The notes beneath the pieces were generated by a model. That model was given only the letters and a program-made list of their open reading frames with translations, was not told where the DNA came from and did no database searches. Source: Faecalibacterium prausnitzii (GTDB lineage: Bacteria > Bacillota > Clostridia > Oscillospirales > Ruminococcaceae). From it: a stretch of 64,000 nucleotides of DNA. Each line of letters begins with the position of its first letter. Position 1 is the first letter of the stretch. Below, piece after piece: positions 41,347 through 49,968 of the stretch. The translations under genes and the position numbers were made by a program. The stretch is from NCBI RefSeq assembly GCF_003287405.1, contig NZ_PRLD01000007.1:102304-166303 (forward strand), in the 5' to 3' direction.

Positions 41347-42714
41347 TTATGCCGCCTGTGTCTGCTGCTGGTTCTGACGCAGATGCCGCCGCACTACCAG
41401 CAGACAGCCGAGATGCACCAGTGCGGTCAGCGTCCAGCTGATGGGGTAGCTGATGTACAGCATAAAGGGGGTGCGGTTCAGCTGGAAAATGGTGGCGATC
41501 CATACCAGCCGCAGTGCGCATACGCCCACAAGGCTTACCACCATGGGCAGCACGCTGTAACCCAGCCCGCGCAGGCTGCTGGCCAGCACGTCCATGATGC
41601 CGCACAGCAGATAGGAGCCGCAGATGATCCTTAACCGCTCGATGCCGGTAGCAATGACCGCGGTGTCCGAGGAGTAGAAGCGCAGCAGCTGGTTCCCTGC
41701 CAGCGCTGCGCCGCCGCCCAGCACAAGGCCGGTCACCACGACACACAGCAGACAATTGCGGATCACCCGGTCAAGGTTGTGGTACTTGCGTGCGCCGATG
41801 TTCTGGCTGGTAAAGGTGACAGCGGCCTGCGCAAAGGCGTTCATGGCGGTATACACAAAGCCCTCCAGATTGGAGGAGGCAGAGTTGCCCGCCACCACCA
41901 TGGAGCCGAAGGAGTTGATGGAGGACTGGATGACCACGTTGGAAAGGCTAAACACCGTGCTTTGCAGCCCGGCAGGCAGACCGATGAGCAAGATCTGCTT
42001 CAGCGTCCCGGCGTGGAAGGCCAGCCGCCGCAGGTCCAGCCGCAGCGCACCCTCCTCCCGGACGAGCATCCCGGTCACCAGCAGCGCGGACACGGTCTGG
42101 CTGATGATGGTGGCCAGTGCTACGCCTGCCACGCTCATGGAAAAGCCGATGACAAAGACAAGATTCAGCACCACGTTGATGACGCCGGCAGCGGCCAGAC
42201 AGTACAGCGGGCGCTTGGTGTCGCCTACGGCCCGCAGCAGCGCACTGCTGAAGTTGTACAGCATGGTCATGGGCATTCCGATAAAATAGATCTTCAGGTA
42301 CAGGGCGGAAAGACCGATCACATCCTCCGGGCAGCTCATCAGCTCCAGCAGGCCGCGCGCGGTGCAAAAGCCCACCACCGCCAGCAGCACGCCGCTGACC
42401 AAGCCCAGCGCCACGGCGGTATGTACCGTATCCTGCACGCCTTTTTCGTCCCGGGCACCAAAGCACCGGGCTGCCACCACGTTGGCACCCAGCGAAAGCC
42501 CGACGAACAGGTTGACCAGCAGATTGATCAGCGCACCGTTGGAGCCAACAGCGGCCAGCGCCGTGCTGCCCGCAAAGCGCCCCACCACCACAACGTCGGC
42601 GGCGTTGAACAGCAATTGCAGAATGCTGGATGCCGCCAGCGGCACGGAAAACAAAACGATCTTTTGCAGCATGGGCCCGCTGGTCAGGTCTGCGGAACGG
42701 CTGGTCGTAGCCAT
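41347..42714 (-). CDS. MATE family efflux transporter
   Basis: A 455-aa protein with 12 helices arranged as two six-helix MatE domains. The N-terminal text is ILLFSVPL-like (IVLFSVPLAASSILQLLFNA) followed by VVVGRFAGSTALAAVGS, both family hallmarks. It exports cationic drugs or metabolites using Na+ or H+. AGGAGG lies about eight bases before the ATG on the minus strand. Convergent with the ZIP gene. Substrate unknown. Confidence 0.92.
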   Translation of the reverse strand: MATTSRSADLTSGPMLQKIVLFSVPLAASSILQLLFNAADVVVVGRFAGSTALAAVGSNGALINLLVNLFVGLSLGANVVAARCFGARDEKGVQDTVHTAVALGLVSGVLLAVVGFCTARGLLELMSCPEDVIGLSALYLKIYFIGMPMTMLYNFSSALLRAVGDTKRPLYCLAAAGVINVVLNLVFVIGFSMSVAGVALATIISQTVSALLVTGMLVREEGALRLDLRRLAFHAGTLKQILLIGLPAGLQSTVFSLSNVVIQSSINSFGSMVVAGNSASSNLEGFVYTAMNAFAQAAVTFTSQNIGARKYHNLDRVIRNCLLCVVVTGLVLGGGAALAGNQLLRFYSSDTAVIATGIERLRIICGSYLLCGIMDVLASSLRGLGYSVLPMVVSLVGVCALRLVWIATIFQLNRTPFMLYISYPISWTLTALVHLGCLLVVRRHLRQNQQQTQAA

Positions 42715-42852
42715 GAGTTATCTACCTCCTATAATAAACCTGAATTGACATAGCAATTGCCTATTATAGCGCGATATTAGGTAAAAAACAAGAGGTAAAG
42801 CGTCCATTTCCTCCAAAATCGCCAAATATCAGCCGCCAGGCACAGCCTGCAA

Positions 42853-42881
42853 TTGAAAAATGCTGCCCATACTGCTATAAT
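42853..42881 (+). promoter_or_regulatory. Promoter of the orphan sugar transferase
   Basis: TTGAAA (42853-42858), 17-base spacer, TATAAT (42876-42881). Confidence 0.85.
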
Positions 42882-42920
42882 AAAGCGGTACACCCGTAGA
42901 AAACGGAGGAAGTTTTATTT

Positions 42921-43529
42921 ATGTATCGAAATCGGATCAAACGGCTGCTGGATATTTTGCTGTCGGCCTGCGGCATCCTGTGCCTTTCGTGGCTGCTGCT
43001 GCTTCTGGCTGTTGCCATCAAGCTGGACTCGCCCGGGCCGGTGTTTTTCCGGCAGAAGCGGGTAGGCATCGGCAAGCGGCATTTCCAGATCCTCAAGTTC
43101 CGCACCATGCGCATCGACACCCCGCACGATATGCCTACCCATCTGCTGCACGACCCGGAGCAGTATATCACCCGCATGGGGCGCTTTCTGCGCAAGACCA
43201 GTCTGGACGAGCTGCCCCAGCTGTGGAACATCCTTGTGGGGGATATGGCAGTCATCGGGCCGCGCCCGGCGCTGTGGAACCAGTACGACCTGTTGGCTGA
43301 GCGGGACAAGTACGGCGCAAACGATGTGCGCCCGGGGCTGACCGGATGGGCGCAGATCCACGGCCGGGACGAACTGGAAATTGCCGAAAAGGCAAAGCTG
43401 GACGGCTGGTATGTGGAGCATATCAGCTTTGGGCTGGATGTAAAGTGCTTCTTTGGCACCATTACCGCCGTGCTCAAGCATGACGGCGTGGTGGAGGGCG
43501 GCACCGGCACTTTGCACGATGAAAAATAA
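42921..43529 (+). CDS. Sugar transferase (initiating phosphoglycosyl transferase), stand-alone
   Basis: A 202-aa protein with one N-terminal membrane segment (about residues 10-33) and a PF02397 domain: DSPGPVFFRQKRVGIGKRHF, ILKFRTMRID, TSLDELPQLWNILVGDMAVI, GPRP and RPGLTGWAQIHGRDEL. It transfers a sugar phosphate from UDP-sugar to undecaprenyl phosphate, starting a surface glycan. It has its own promoter and no glycosyltransferases beside it, so it either serves a remote cluster, such as the EPS genes 30 kb away, or a second glycan. Confidence 0.92.
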   Translation: MYRNRIKRLLDILLSACGILCLSWLLLLLAVAIKLDSPGPVFFRQKRVGIGKRHFQILKFRTMRIDTPHDMPTHLLHDPEQYITRMGRFLRKTSLDELPQLWNILVGDMAVIGPRPALWNQYDLLAERDKYGANDVRPGLTGWAQIHGRDELEIAEKAKLDGWYVEHISFGLDVKCFFGTITAVLKHDGVVEGGTGTLHDEK

Positions 43530-43559
43530 GGCGCACCGCCGCCGTGCCACGCCTTTGCG

Positions 43560-43638
43560 CTGCGGAAAAATCGTTTGTGACAGATAGAGCAAGCCCGGAA
43601 GGTCTGCGGATCTTCCGGGCTTCCATTTTTACGGGAAG
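43560..43638 (+). repeat. Dispersed structured intergenic repeat, copy D (hairpin part)
   Basis: Hairpin AAGCCCGGAAG...CTTCCGGGCTT (43591-43622) with apex GTCTGCGGATC, followed by CCATTTTTACGGGAAG. Upstream CTGCGGAAAAATCG matches the spacer of the other copies. The ATGCCC box is absent. It lies between two + strand genes and can act as a terminator for the sugar transferase. Confidence 0.65.
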
Positions 43639-43732
43639 GGACTGAAGCGGAAAGCGGCATCTGCGAAAGCCCTGTTATTTTCGCCCTTTTCTGCGCATAA
43701 TAAATCCGAAAAATGCGCAGGGAGGCCGTAAA

Positions 43733-44956
43733 ATGTCCAAGCACAGCATCGTCAGGTGGATAAAGATTATAGTGGCTTATCTGCTGGTGGCAGCCGTGGC
43801 GGCGCTGGGCTGGCTGTGGTGCGCCCTGCCGGAGCAGGTTTATCTGGAACCGGAACAGCCGCTCATGCTGCCGCGCTTTGGCTGGGTGGAACCGCTGCGC
43901 GGGCACGGCAGCCGCAATGTGGCCAGCACCCGGGCAGCGGGCAGCTATCAGACTACGCTGGCGCTGGGCGGCTGGCTGCCGGTCAAGACCATCCGCGCCA
44001 CCGTGATGCAGCGCCCTACGGTTACGGTATGCGGCACGCCTTTTGGGGTGAAGATGTTCTCAGAGGGGGCGCTTGTCGTGGGCTTTTCCGAGGTGCATAC
44101 CGCCGCCGGTACGGTGAACCCTGCAAAGCAGGCGGGGCTGCGGCTGGGCGACCGGGTCATCCGCATGGGGAACACCGTCACCGAGACCAACGAGCAGGTC
44201 CATGCCGCGCTGGAAGCCGCTGCCGGTGCGGCGGTGGAGGTGGTCTACGTCCGCAAGGGCGAGCAGCGGCAGACCACCCTTTTGCCGGTGTGGGATACCC
44301 AGAACGCCCAGTGGCGGGCAGGGATGTGGGTGCGGGATTCCTCCGCCGGGGTGGGTACGCTGACCTTTGTGGACGCGCAGGCCGGGGTGTTTGCCGGGCT
44401 GGGTCACCCCATCAGCGACAGTGACACCGGCGAGCAGGTCGCCCTGCGCAGCGGCGAGATCGTGGCCTGCCAGATCGTGGGCTGCACCGGCGGCACCGCC
44501 GGCAGCCCCGGGGAGCTGAAGGGCAAATTTATCAGCGACCACGCCCTTGGCAGGATCTGCATCAACGGCGAAAACGGCGTCTACGGCACGGTAAGCACCG
44601 CCATTGCCGGGCAGCAGACGGAGCTTGCCTTTGCGCAGGAGGTGCTGCCCGGCGCGGCAGAGATATTGACCACCACCAGCGGCGAAACGCCCCGCAGCTA
44701 CCGCGTCTATATTGAAAAGGTGAACGATGCCGACCCGCGCCGCAATATGGTGCTGCGTGTTACCGACCCGGCACTGCTGGCGCAGACCGGCGGCATCGTG
44801 CAGGGGATGAGCGGCAGTCCCATCCTGCAAAACGGGCGGCTGGTGGGTGCGGTGACCCATGTGCTGGTCAATGACCCGACACGAGGCTACGGCATTTTTG
44901 CGCAAACCATGCTGGAACAGGCACATTCCGTGTCCGGAACGGATGCGGCAGCATAA
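43733..44956 (+). CDS. spoIVB: SpoIVB-type serine peptidase (S55 family)
   Basis: A 407-aa protein with an N-terminal membrane anchor (about residues 10-30), a PDZ domain (AGLRLGDRVIRMGNTVTETN) and the S55 peptidase domain with likely catalytic H225 in GLGHPISD and S362 in QGMSGSPI. In spore formers it signals from forespore to activate pro-sigma-K processing. The lineage suggested here is regarded as non-sporulating, so retention of intact catalytic residues is notable. It lies directly upstream of spo0A, the conserved clostridial order. Confidence 0.92.
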   Translation: MSKHSIVRWIKIIVAYLLVAAVAALGWLWCALPEQVYLEPEQPLMLPRFGWVEPLRGHGSRNVASTRAAGSYQTTLALGGWLPVKTIRATVMQRPTVTVCGTPFGVKMFSEGALVVGFSEVHTAAGTVNPAKQAGLRLGDRVIRMGNTVTETNEQVHAALEAAAGAAVEVVYVRKGEQRQTTLLPVWDTQNAQWRAGMWVRDSSAGVGTLTFVDAQAGVFAGLGHPISDSDTGEQVALRSGEIVACQIVGCTGGTAGSPGELKGKFISDHALGRICINGENGVYGTVSTAIAGQQTELAFAQEVLPGAAEILTTTSGETPRSYRVYIEKVNDADPRRNMVLRVTDPALLAQTGGIVQGMSGSPILQNGRLVGAVTHVLVNDPTRGYGIFAQTMLEQAHSVSGTDAAA

Positions 44957-45005
44957 AAAAGTAGGACATTCGAGCGGAATTTCCATAATTTCCCAAAATA
45001 AACCG

Positions 45006-45034
45006 TTGAACTGTCTGGAAAATTATGGTAAAAT
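45006..45034 (+). promoter_or_regulatory. spo0A promoter
   Basis: TTGAAC (45006-45011), 17-base spacer, TAAAAT (45029-45034). It looks like a vegetative sigma-A promoter. No clear 0A box was recognised. Confidence 0.7.
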
Positions 45035-45075
45035 CCATGGTATTAAAGGAACTGCACACATTGGAGGAAACAACC

Positions 45076-45834
45076 ATGGATAAAGTGAGATTCTTGATGT
45101 CGGATACCGGTGCTCAGATCACAGAAGCCTGCCGCGAGGCGCTGGAGCAAAAGGGCGTGGAAGTGACCGTTGTGGAAAAGGATGGAAATAAGGTTTTACA
45201 GAAGATGCTGGCCGTTCGCCCGCAGGTGGTGCTGCTGGATGCCTTTATGCCCGGGCTGGATGCACTGGCGGTCAAGCAGCGCTACAATGCCGCCGGCGAG
45301 CGCCACACCTCGTTTTTCGTCACCGGCGCGTTCCAGAGCGAGGAAATGGTACAGGAACTGCTGGACGAGGGCTTTGCCTACTATTTTGTCAAGCCCTTCG
45401 ACGAAAGCGTCCTTGCCGCCCGGGTGCTCAAGGCAGCCAGTGGACAGGAAAAGCACCTGCTCCACACCAGTGTGGACAGCGACGAGCTGACCGTCACCGA
45501 GATATTGCACCAGATCGGCGTGCCTGCCCACATCAAGGGCTACCAGTTCCTGCGGGATGCCATTCTGCTCACCATGAACGAGCCGGAGTACATCAACGCT
45601 GTGACCAAGCGCCTGTACCCGGAAATCGCCAAGAAAAACGGCACTACCGCCAGCCGGGTGGAACGCGCCATCCGCCACGCTATCGAGGTGGCGTGGGACA
45701 GGGGAGACGTGGATACCCTCAATAGCTACTTCGGCTATACCATCCATAACCTGCGCGGCAAACCCACCAACTCGGAGTTTATCGCGATGATAGCCGATAA
45801 GATGCGGCTGGATAAACGGCAGAGGGTGGGGTAA
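45076..45834 (+). CDS. spo0A: Response regulator Spo0A
   Basis: A 252-aa protein with a receiver domain holding phospho-acceptor D55 in [11 protein letters not shown]83 and K106 in YFVKPFD, then a C-terminal DNA-binding domain with the recognition helix [15 protein letters not shown]. It is the master regulator of stationary-phase and sporulation genes. The usual N-terminal acidic pair is only S9-D10 here, so the phosphorylation pocket lacks one acid. ATG 45076 with GGAGG about nine bases upstream is the start. The longer frame to 45025 is not used. Confidence 0.94.
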   Translation: MDKVRFLMSDTGAQITEACREALEQKGVEVTVVEKDGNKVLQKMLAVRPQVVLLDAFMPGLDALAVKQRYNAAGERHTSFFVTGAFQSEEMVQELLDEGFAYYFVKPFDESVLAARVLKAASGQEKHLLHTSVDSDELTVTEILHQIGVPAHIKGYQFLRDAILLTMNEPEYINAVTKRLYPEIAKKNGTTASRVERAIRHAIEVAWDRGDVDTLNSYFGYTIHNLRGKPTNSEFIAMIADKMRLDKRQRVG

Positions 45835-45888
45835 ACAAGCAGGAAAAACAGAAACGGGGATACTATTATAGAAAGCACGGGATGCTCC

Positions 45889-45925
45889 AAAGGCTTCATC
45901 TGAGAAAGGTGAAGCCTTTTCTCTT
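45889..45925 (+). terminator. Terminator after spo0A
   Basis: AAAGGCTTCA (45889-45898) pairs with TGAAGCCTTT (45910-45919), then TCTCTTT. Its tail overlaps the -35 of the next promoter. Confidence 0.8.
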
Positions 45926-45952
45926 TGCATTTTCCTTCCCATCTGGTACAAT
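45925..45952 (+). promoter_or_regulatory. Promoter of the DNA alkylation repair gene
   Basis: TTGCAT (45925-45930), 16-base spacer, TACAAT (45947-45952). Confidence 0.7.
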
Positions 45953-45974
45953 GGTGCAGAAGGGAAGTGACAAA

Positions 45975-46694
45975 ATGCAGGAAGTGGATGCGATCCGTGC
46001 GCAGCTGTTTGCGCTGCAAGACAAGGAATATCAGATCTTTAACAGCCGCCTGATGCCCACCCTGCCACCAGAAACGGTGATTGGGGTGCGAGTGCCGCTG
46101 CTGCGTAAGCTGGCAAAGCAGCTGACAGATACCCCGGAAGCGGAGGTGTTTGTGCAAGATCTGCCGCATTTTTATTATGAAGAAAACGCTCTCCACGCCT
46201 TTCTGCTGGAGTCTGTCCGGGATTTCGGCACAGCGCTGGCGGCAACTGAGCGCTTTTTGCCCTATGTGGATAACTGGGCAGTCTGCGATAGCTTCAGCCC
46301 CAAGGTGTTTGCGCAGCATAAGCCGGAACTGCTGACCGCTATCCGGCGCTGGCTGGGCTCTGACCAAGTGTATACCGTGCGCTACGGGATCGGGATGCTG
46401 ATGCGGTATTATCTGGACGATGCCTTCCGGCCGGAATATCTGGCTTGGGCGGCGGCGGTGCACAGCGAGGAATACTATGTCAATATGATGCGGGCGTGGT
46501 ATTTTGCCACTGCACTGGCAAAGCAGCCGGCAGCGGCACTGCCGTGGCTGACCGAAAAGCGGCTGGACGTGTGGACGCACAACAAGACCATTCAGAAAGC
46601 GGTGGAAAGCTACCGCATCCCCCCGGAACAAAAGCAGGCTTTGCGGGCACTGCGCATTCGTTCACAAAAGCTTTGCGAAGAACGGCACGTTTGA
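45975..46694 (+). CDS. DNA alkylation repair protein (AlkD-like HEAT-repeat glycosylase)
   Basis: A 239-aa helical protein of the PF08713 family with VIGVRVPLLRKLAKQL at the N-terminus, LPYVDNWAVCDSFSPKVF in the middle (the WxxxD element typical of AlkD) and MMRAWYFATALAKQP. The family excises N3/N7 alkylated purines without base flipping. Some members have lost activity. It has its own promoter. ATG 45975 is chosen, since the extended frame to 45882 would include the promoter. Confidence 0.88.
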   Translation: MQEVDAIRAQLFALQDKEYQIFNSRLMPTLPPETVIGVRVPLLRKLAKQLTDTPEAEVFVQDLPHFYYEENALHAFLLESVRDFGTALAATERFLPYVDNWAVCDSFSPKVFAQHKPELLTAIRRWLGSDQVYTVRYGIGMLMRYYLDDAFRPEYLAWAAAVHSEEYYVNMMRAWYFATALAKQPAAALPWLTEKRLDVWTHNKTIQKAVESYRIPPEQKQALRALRIRSQKLCEERHV

Positions 46695-46697
46695 CTG

Positions 46698-46726
46698 TTT
46701 ACATTGTGGGAGTTTTATTGTAAAAT
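46698..46726 (+). promoter_or_regulatory. Promoter of the pyrH operon
   Basis: TTTACA (46698-46703), 17-base spacer, TAAAAT (46721-46726). It begins the long run pyrH to polC. Confidence 0.7.
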
Positions 46727-46785
46727 ATAGTATAGTAAAAATGCCGGGCTATCCGGCGAAAGATAAAACAGGTGGTGTTTGGATT

Positions 46786-47496
46786 ATGGCATTGAAATAT
46801 AAGCGTATCCTTTTAAAGATCAGCGGCGAGGCGCTGGGCGGCGAAAAGGGCATGGGCTTTGACGAGCCCACCATGGACGCCATTTGCGGCGGCGTGAAAA
46901 AGGCGCACGAGCTTGGCGTGCAGATCGGCATCGTGGTAGGCGGCGGCAACTTCTGGCGCGGCCGCTCCAGCGGTAAGATGGAGCGCACGCTGGCCGATAA
47001 GATCGGTATGCTGGCTACGGTGATGAACGCACTGGCTGTCTCTGATAAGCTGGAGCAGCTGGGCGTGCCCACCGAGGTGTTTACCTCGATCACCATGCCG
47101 CAGGTGGCCCCTGCCTTTACCCGCAAGGATGCTCTGCGCGCCATGGACGAGGGCAAGATCGCTGTGTTCGGCGGCGGCACCGGCAACCCCTTCTTCTCTA
47201 CCGATACGGCTACCGCCCTGCGCGCCGTAGAGGTGAGCGCCGATGTAATGTTCAAGGCGACGATGGTGGACGGCGTTTACGATAAGGACCCCCACAAGTA
47301 CCCGGATGCCAAAAAGTACGATACCCTTACCTTTACCAAGGTGCTGGAGGATCAGCTGGCCGTTATGGACGGCACCGCAGCTACCCTGTGCCGCGACAAC
47401 AAGCTGCCCATTCTGGTGTTTGATCTGGCCGACCCGGACAACATCGCACGGGCTGTGCAGGGCGAAAACGTGGGCACTCTGGTCTACGAGGGCTGA
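46786..47496 (+). CDS. pyrH: UMP kinase
   Basis: A 236-aa amino-acid-kinase fold protein with RILLKISGEALGGEKGMGFD at the N-terminus, GIVVGGGNFWRGR and FGGGTGNPFFSTDTATALRA. It phosphorylates UMP to UDP for nucleotide and cell-wall precursors. The frame is open from 46741, but ATG 46786, giving the standard MALKYKRILLKISG start, is used. It heads the conserved pyrH-frr-uppS-cdsA-dxr-rseP-ispG-polC series. Confidence 0.97.
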   Translation: MALKYKRILLKISGEALGGEKGMGFDEPTMDAICGGVKKAHELGVQIGIVVGGGNFWRGRSSGKMERTLADKIGMLATVMNALAVSDKLEQLGVPTEVFTSITMPQVAPAFTRKDALRAMDEGKIAVFGGGTGNPFFSTDTATALRAVEVSADVMFKATMVDGVYDKDPHKYPDAKKYDTLTFTKVLEDQLAVMDGTAATLCRDNKLPILVFDLADPDNIARAVQGENVGTLVYEG

Positions 47497-47599
47497 GCAT
47501 AGCGCCCCGGTGCAACTGCATACGATTGGATAGAGCAGCAGCGGCGCAGTGCGCTGCCTGCATGGATCAATAGAATAAAGAAACAGGAGAACAACGACA

Positions 47600-48154
47600 A
47601 TGAGCAGCAACACCAAGGTTTTCGAAGATAAGATGAAGAGCTCTGTGGAGCACCTGAGCCGCGAGCTGGCTGCGGTGCGCGCAGGCCGTGCAAACCCCGC
47701 CGTGCTGGATAAGGTGGTCGTGGATTACTACGGTGCACCCACCCCCATCCAGCAGTTGGCAGCTGTGGCCGTTTCTGAGGCTCGCACTCTCACCATCACC
47801 CCTTGGGACCGCACTCTGCTGCGTCCCATCAGCAAGGCGATCATGGCCAGCGATGTGGGCATTACCCCCATTGATGACGGCGTTACCATCCGCCTGAACT
47901 TCCCCGCACCCAACGAGGAGCGCCGCAAGCAGCTGGCTAAGGAAGTCTCCAAGCTGGGCGAGGACGCCAAGGTTGCCGTGCGTAACGTGCGCCGCGATGC
48001 TATGGATAAGGCCAAGGCTATGAAGAAGGCCGGCGAACTGACCGAGGACACCCAGAAGACCATGGAAGAGGATGTCCAGAAGCTGACCGATAAGTATATC
48101 AAGAACATTGATGCTGCCGTGGAAGAAAAGCAGAAGGAGATCATGGCCGTCTGA
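47600..48154 (+). CDS. frr: Ribosome recycling factor
   Basis: A 184-aa protein of standard length with LSRELAAVRAGRANPAVLDK, YYGAPTPIQQLA and RRDAMDKAKAMKKAGELTED. It splits post-termination ribosomes with EF-G. Good RBS (ACAGGAG). It lies 103 bp after pyrH and is followed by a terminator hairpin. Confidence 0.98.
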   Translation: MSSNTKVFEDKMKSSVEHLSRELAAVRAGRANPAVLDKVVVDYYGAPTPIQQLAAVAVSEARTLTITPWDRTLLRPISKAIMASDVGITPIDDGVTIRLNFPAPNEERRKQLAKEVSKLGEDAKVAVRNVRRDAMDKAKAMKKAGELTEDTQKTMEEDVQKLTDKYIKNIDAAVEEKQKEIMAV

Positions 48155-48181
48155 TCCGCAGCACACAATAACGATTGGGAG

Positions 48182-48217
48182 GTGCCGTGCGCTGGTGGAA
48201 GGTGCGCGGCACTTTTT
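48182..48217 (+). terminator. Hairpin with U-run between frr and uppS
   Basis: GTGCCGTGCGC (48182-48192) pairs with GTGCGCGGCAC (48202-48212), two G-U, then TTTTT. It may partly separate pyrH-frr from the lipid genes. Confidence 0.8.
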
Positions 48218-48246
48218 GCAGGCAGCCTTGCTGCCGGGAGGTATAA

Positions 48247-48960
48247 ATGACACACCCCAAAGAATTTGCTGAAGGGCTTTCCATCGGCATCATTATGGAC
48301 GGCAATGGCCGCTGGGCGAAAAACCGCGGCCTGCCCCGCACCGCAGGACACAAAAAGGGTGCGGAGGTGTTTAAGGATATTGCCAACTACTGCGATGAAC
48401 TTGGCGTAGCATCGGTGTATTTCTACGCGTTCTCCACCGAGAACTGGAAGCGCCCGCTGGAAGAGGTGGGAGCCATCATGAAGCTGTTCGCCCAGTACCT
48501 CATCGAGGGCTTTGACTACAAGAACCGCAATATCCGTATTAAGTTCTTAGGCGACCGCACCGCGCTGGATCCCAAACTGCAAAAGATGATGAACGAGCTG
48601 GAAGGGGACTCTGCCTGCAAGACCGGCATGACCCTGAACATCGCCATCAACTACGGCGGCCGCCCGGAGATCGTGCGCGCAGCACAGCAGCTGGCTGCAA
48701 AGGCTGCGGCAGGCGAGATCCGCCCCGAGGATATCAACGAGCAGATGATGAGCGATGCCATGTACACCGCCGGACAGAAGGATCCGGACTTTATCCTGCG
48801 TCCCAGCGGAGAAAAGCGGCTGTCCAACTTCATGCTCTGGCAGGCCGCCTATTCGGAGCTGGTGGAGATGGATGTGCTCTGGCCGGACTTTACCCGTGCC
48901 GATCTGGATACCGCCATTGAAGAATTCAACCACCGCAGCCGCCGGTTCGGCGGCATCTGA
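48247..48960 (+). CDS. uppS: Isoprenyl transferase (undecaprenyl diphosphate synthase)
   Basis: A 237-aa cis-prenyltransferase with the catalytic signature IGIIMDGNGRWAKNRGLPRT (D18), FYAFSTENWKRP, and the C-terminal LRPSGEKRLSNFMLWQAAYS. It makes the C55 lipid carrier used by peptidoglycan, teichoic acid and the exopolysaccharide pathway in this window. GGGAGG precedes the ATG. Confidence 0.97.
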   Translation: MTHPKEFAEGLSIGIIMDGNGRWAKNRGLPRTAGHKKGAEVFKDIANYCDELGVASVYFYAFSTENWKRPLEEVGAIMKLFAQYLIEGFDYKNRNIRIKFLGDRTALDPKLQKMMNELEGDSACKTGMTLNIAINYGGRPEIVRAAQQLAAKAAAGEIRPEDINEQMMSDAMYTAGQKDPDFILRPSGEKRLSNFMLWQAAYSELVEMDVLWPDFTRADLDTAIEEFNHRSRRFGGI

Positions 48961-49088
48961 GCGGCGCAGTATCCGTATTGCAAACCCTGCGCCCATGGTG
49001 CAGACCCGGCAGACCCGGTACTTCCTCGGGTCGGAGCGCGCTGCCCCGCAAGGGGCTGCTGCCGGAAGAACAAAGGAGATCGAAACCT

Positions 49089-49949
49089 ATGAAAACACGC
49101 ATTATTACTGCGATCGTGGGCATTCTGGTGCTCATTGGCGTGATGTTTACCTTTAACACCATGGTGTTCAATCTGGTGATCGCTGCCATCACCCTGATCG
49201 CCGTCCACGAAATTTACAACGCCCTCGGCTTTGAAAAAAAGGACTGGCTCATGTACGCAGTGCTGGTACCCTACACATTGCTGGTCATGCTTTCCACTTA
49301 CAGTGCCATGCGCAAGCTGGTCATGCCTATGTCCTTTGTGCTGGTCACCTTTTTTGCCATCTATCTGGTGGTGCGCAACGGCACAATCAGCTACCAGAAG
49401 GCCAGCGGTCTTTTGGTGTTTTCGGGCATCGTGATCTTCTGCTTCTACTCCTTTATCCTGCTCAAGGAGCGTCTGCCGGTGGAAAAATTCGGCTATGACG
49501 CGGTTTTCTTTATTCTGCTCATCCTCTGCTTTGCATGGGGCGGCGACACCTGCGCCTACTTTGCAGGCCGCGCCTTTGGCAAGCACAAGCTGTGCCCGGT
49601 GGTCAGCCCCAAAAAGACGGTGGAGGGTGCCATCGGCGGCGTGCTGGGCACCATGGTGTTCGGCGTGGTCGCTACCATCATCTACTCCATGGCGGCTAAC
49701 CGCATGGAAGCCTTTACCCGCTCTAATATCGGGGTCTCCATGTATGTCATCATCGCGCTGCTGGGCTGCATCGCTGCAGTGCTGGGCATCTACGGCGACC
49801 TGTTTGCCAGTGTGGTCAAGCGTCAGTGCGGCATCAAGGACTATGGCACCATCTTCCCGGGTCACGGCGGTATTCTGGACCGCTTCGATAGTGTGATGTT
49901 CATTGCGCCCTTCGTGACCATGGTCATCACCGCCGTGTTCTACGTCTGA
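49089..49949 (+). CDS. cdsA: Phosphatidate cytidylyltransferase
   Basis: A 286-aa protein with about eight helices. The family signature near the C-terminus is seen as SVVKRQCGIKDYGTIFPGHG followed by GILDRFDS. It makes CDP-diacylglycerol for phospholipids. ATG 49089 with AAAGGAG about nine bases upstream is used, because the longer frame crosses a hairpin-rich 128-bp spacer after uppS (direct repeat AGACCCGG, GACCCG/CGGGTC stem). Confidence 0.96.
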   Translation: MKTRIITAIVGILVLIGVMFTFNTMVFNLVIAAITLIAVHEIYNALGFEKKDWLMYAVLVPYTLLVMLSTYSAMRKLVMPMSFVLVTFFAIYLVVRNGTISYQKASGLLVFSGIVIFCFYSFILLKERLPVEKFGYDAVFFILLILCFAWGGDTCAYFAGRAFGKHKLCPVVSPKKTVEGAIGGVLGTMVFGVVATIIYSMAANRMEAFTRSNIGVSMYVIIALLGCIAAVLGIYGDLFASVVKRQCGIKDYGTIFPGHGGILDRFDSVMFIAPFVTMVITAVFYV

Positions 49950-49968
49950 TACAGAGGAGGAAACTATC

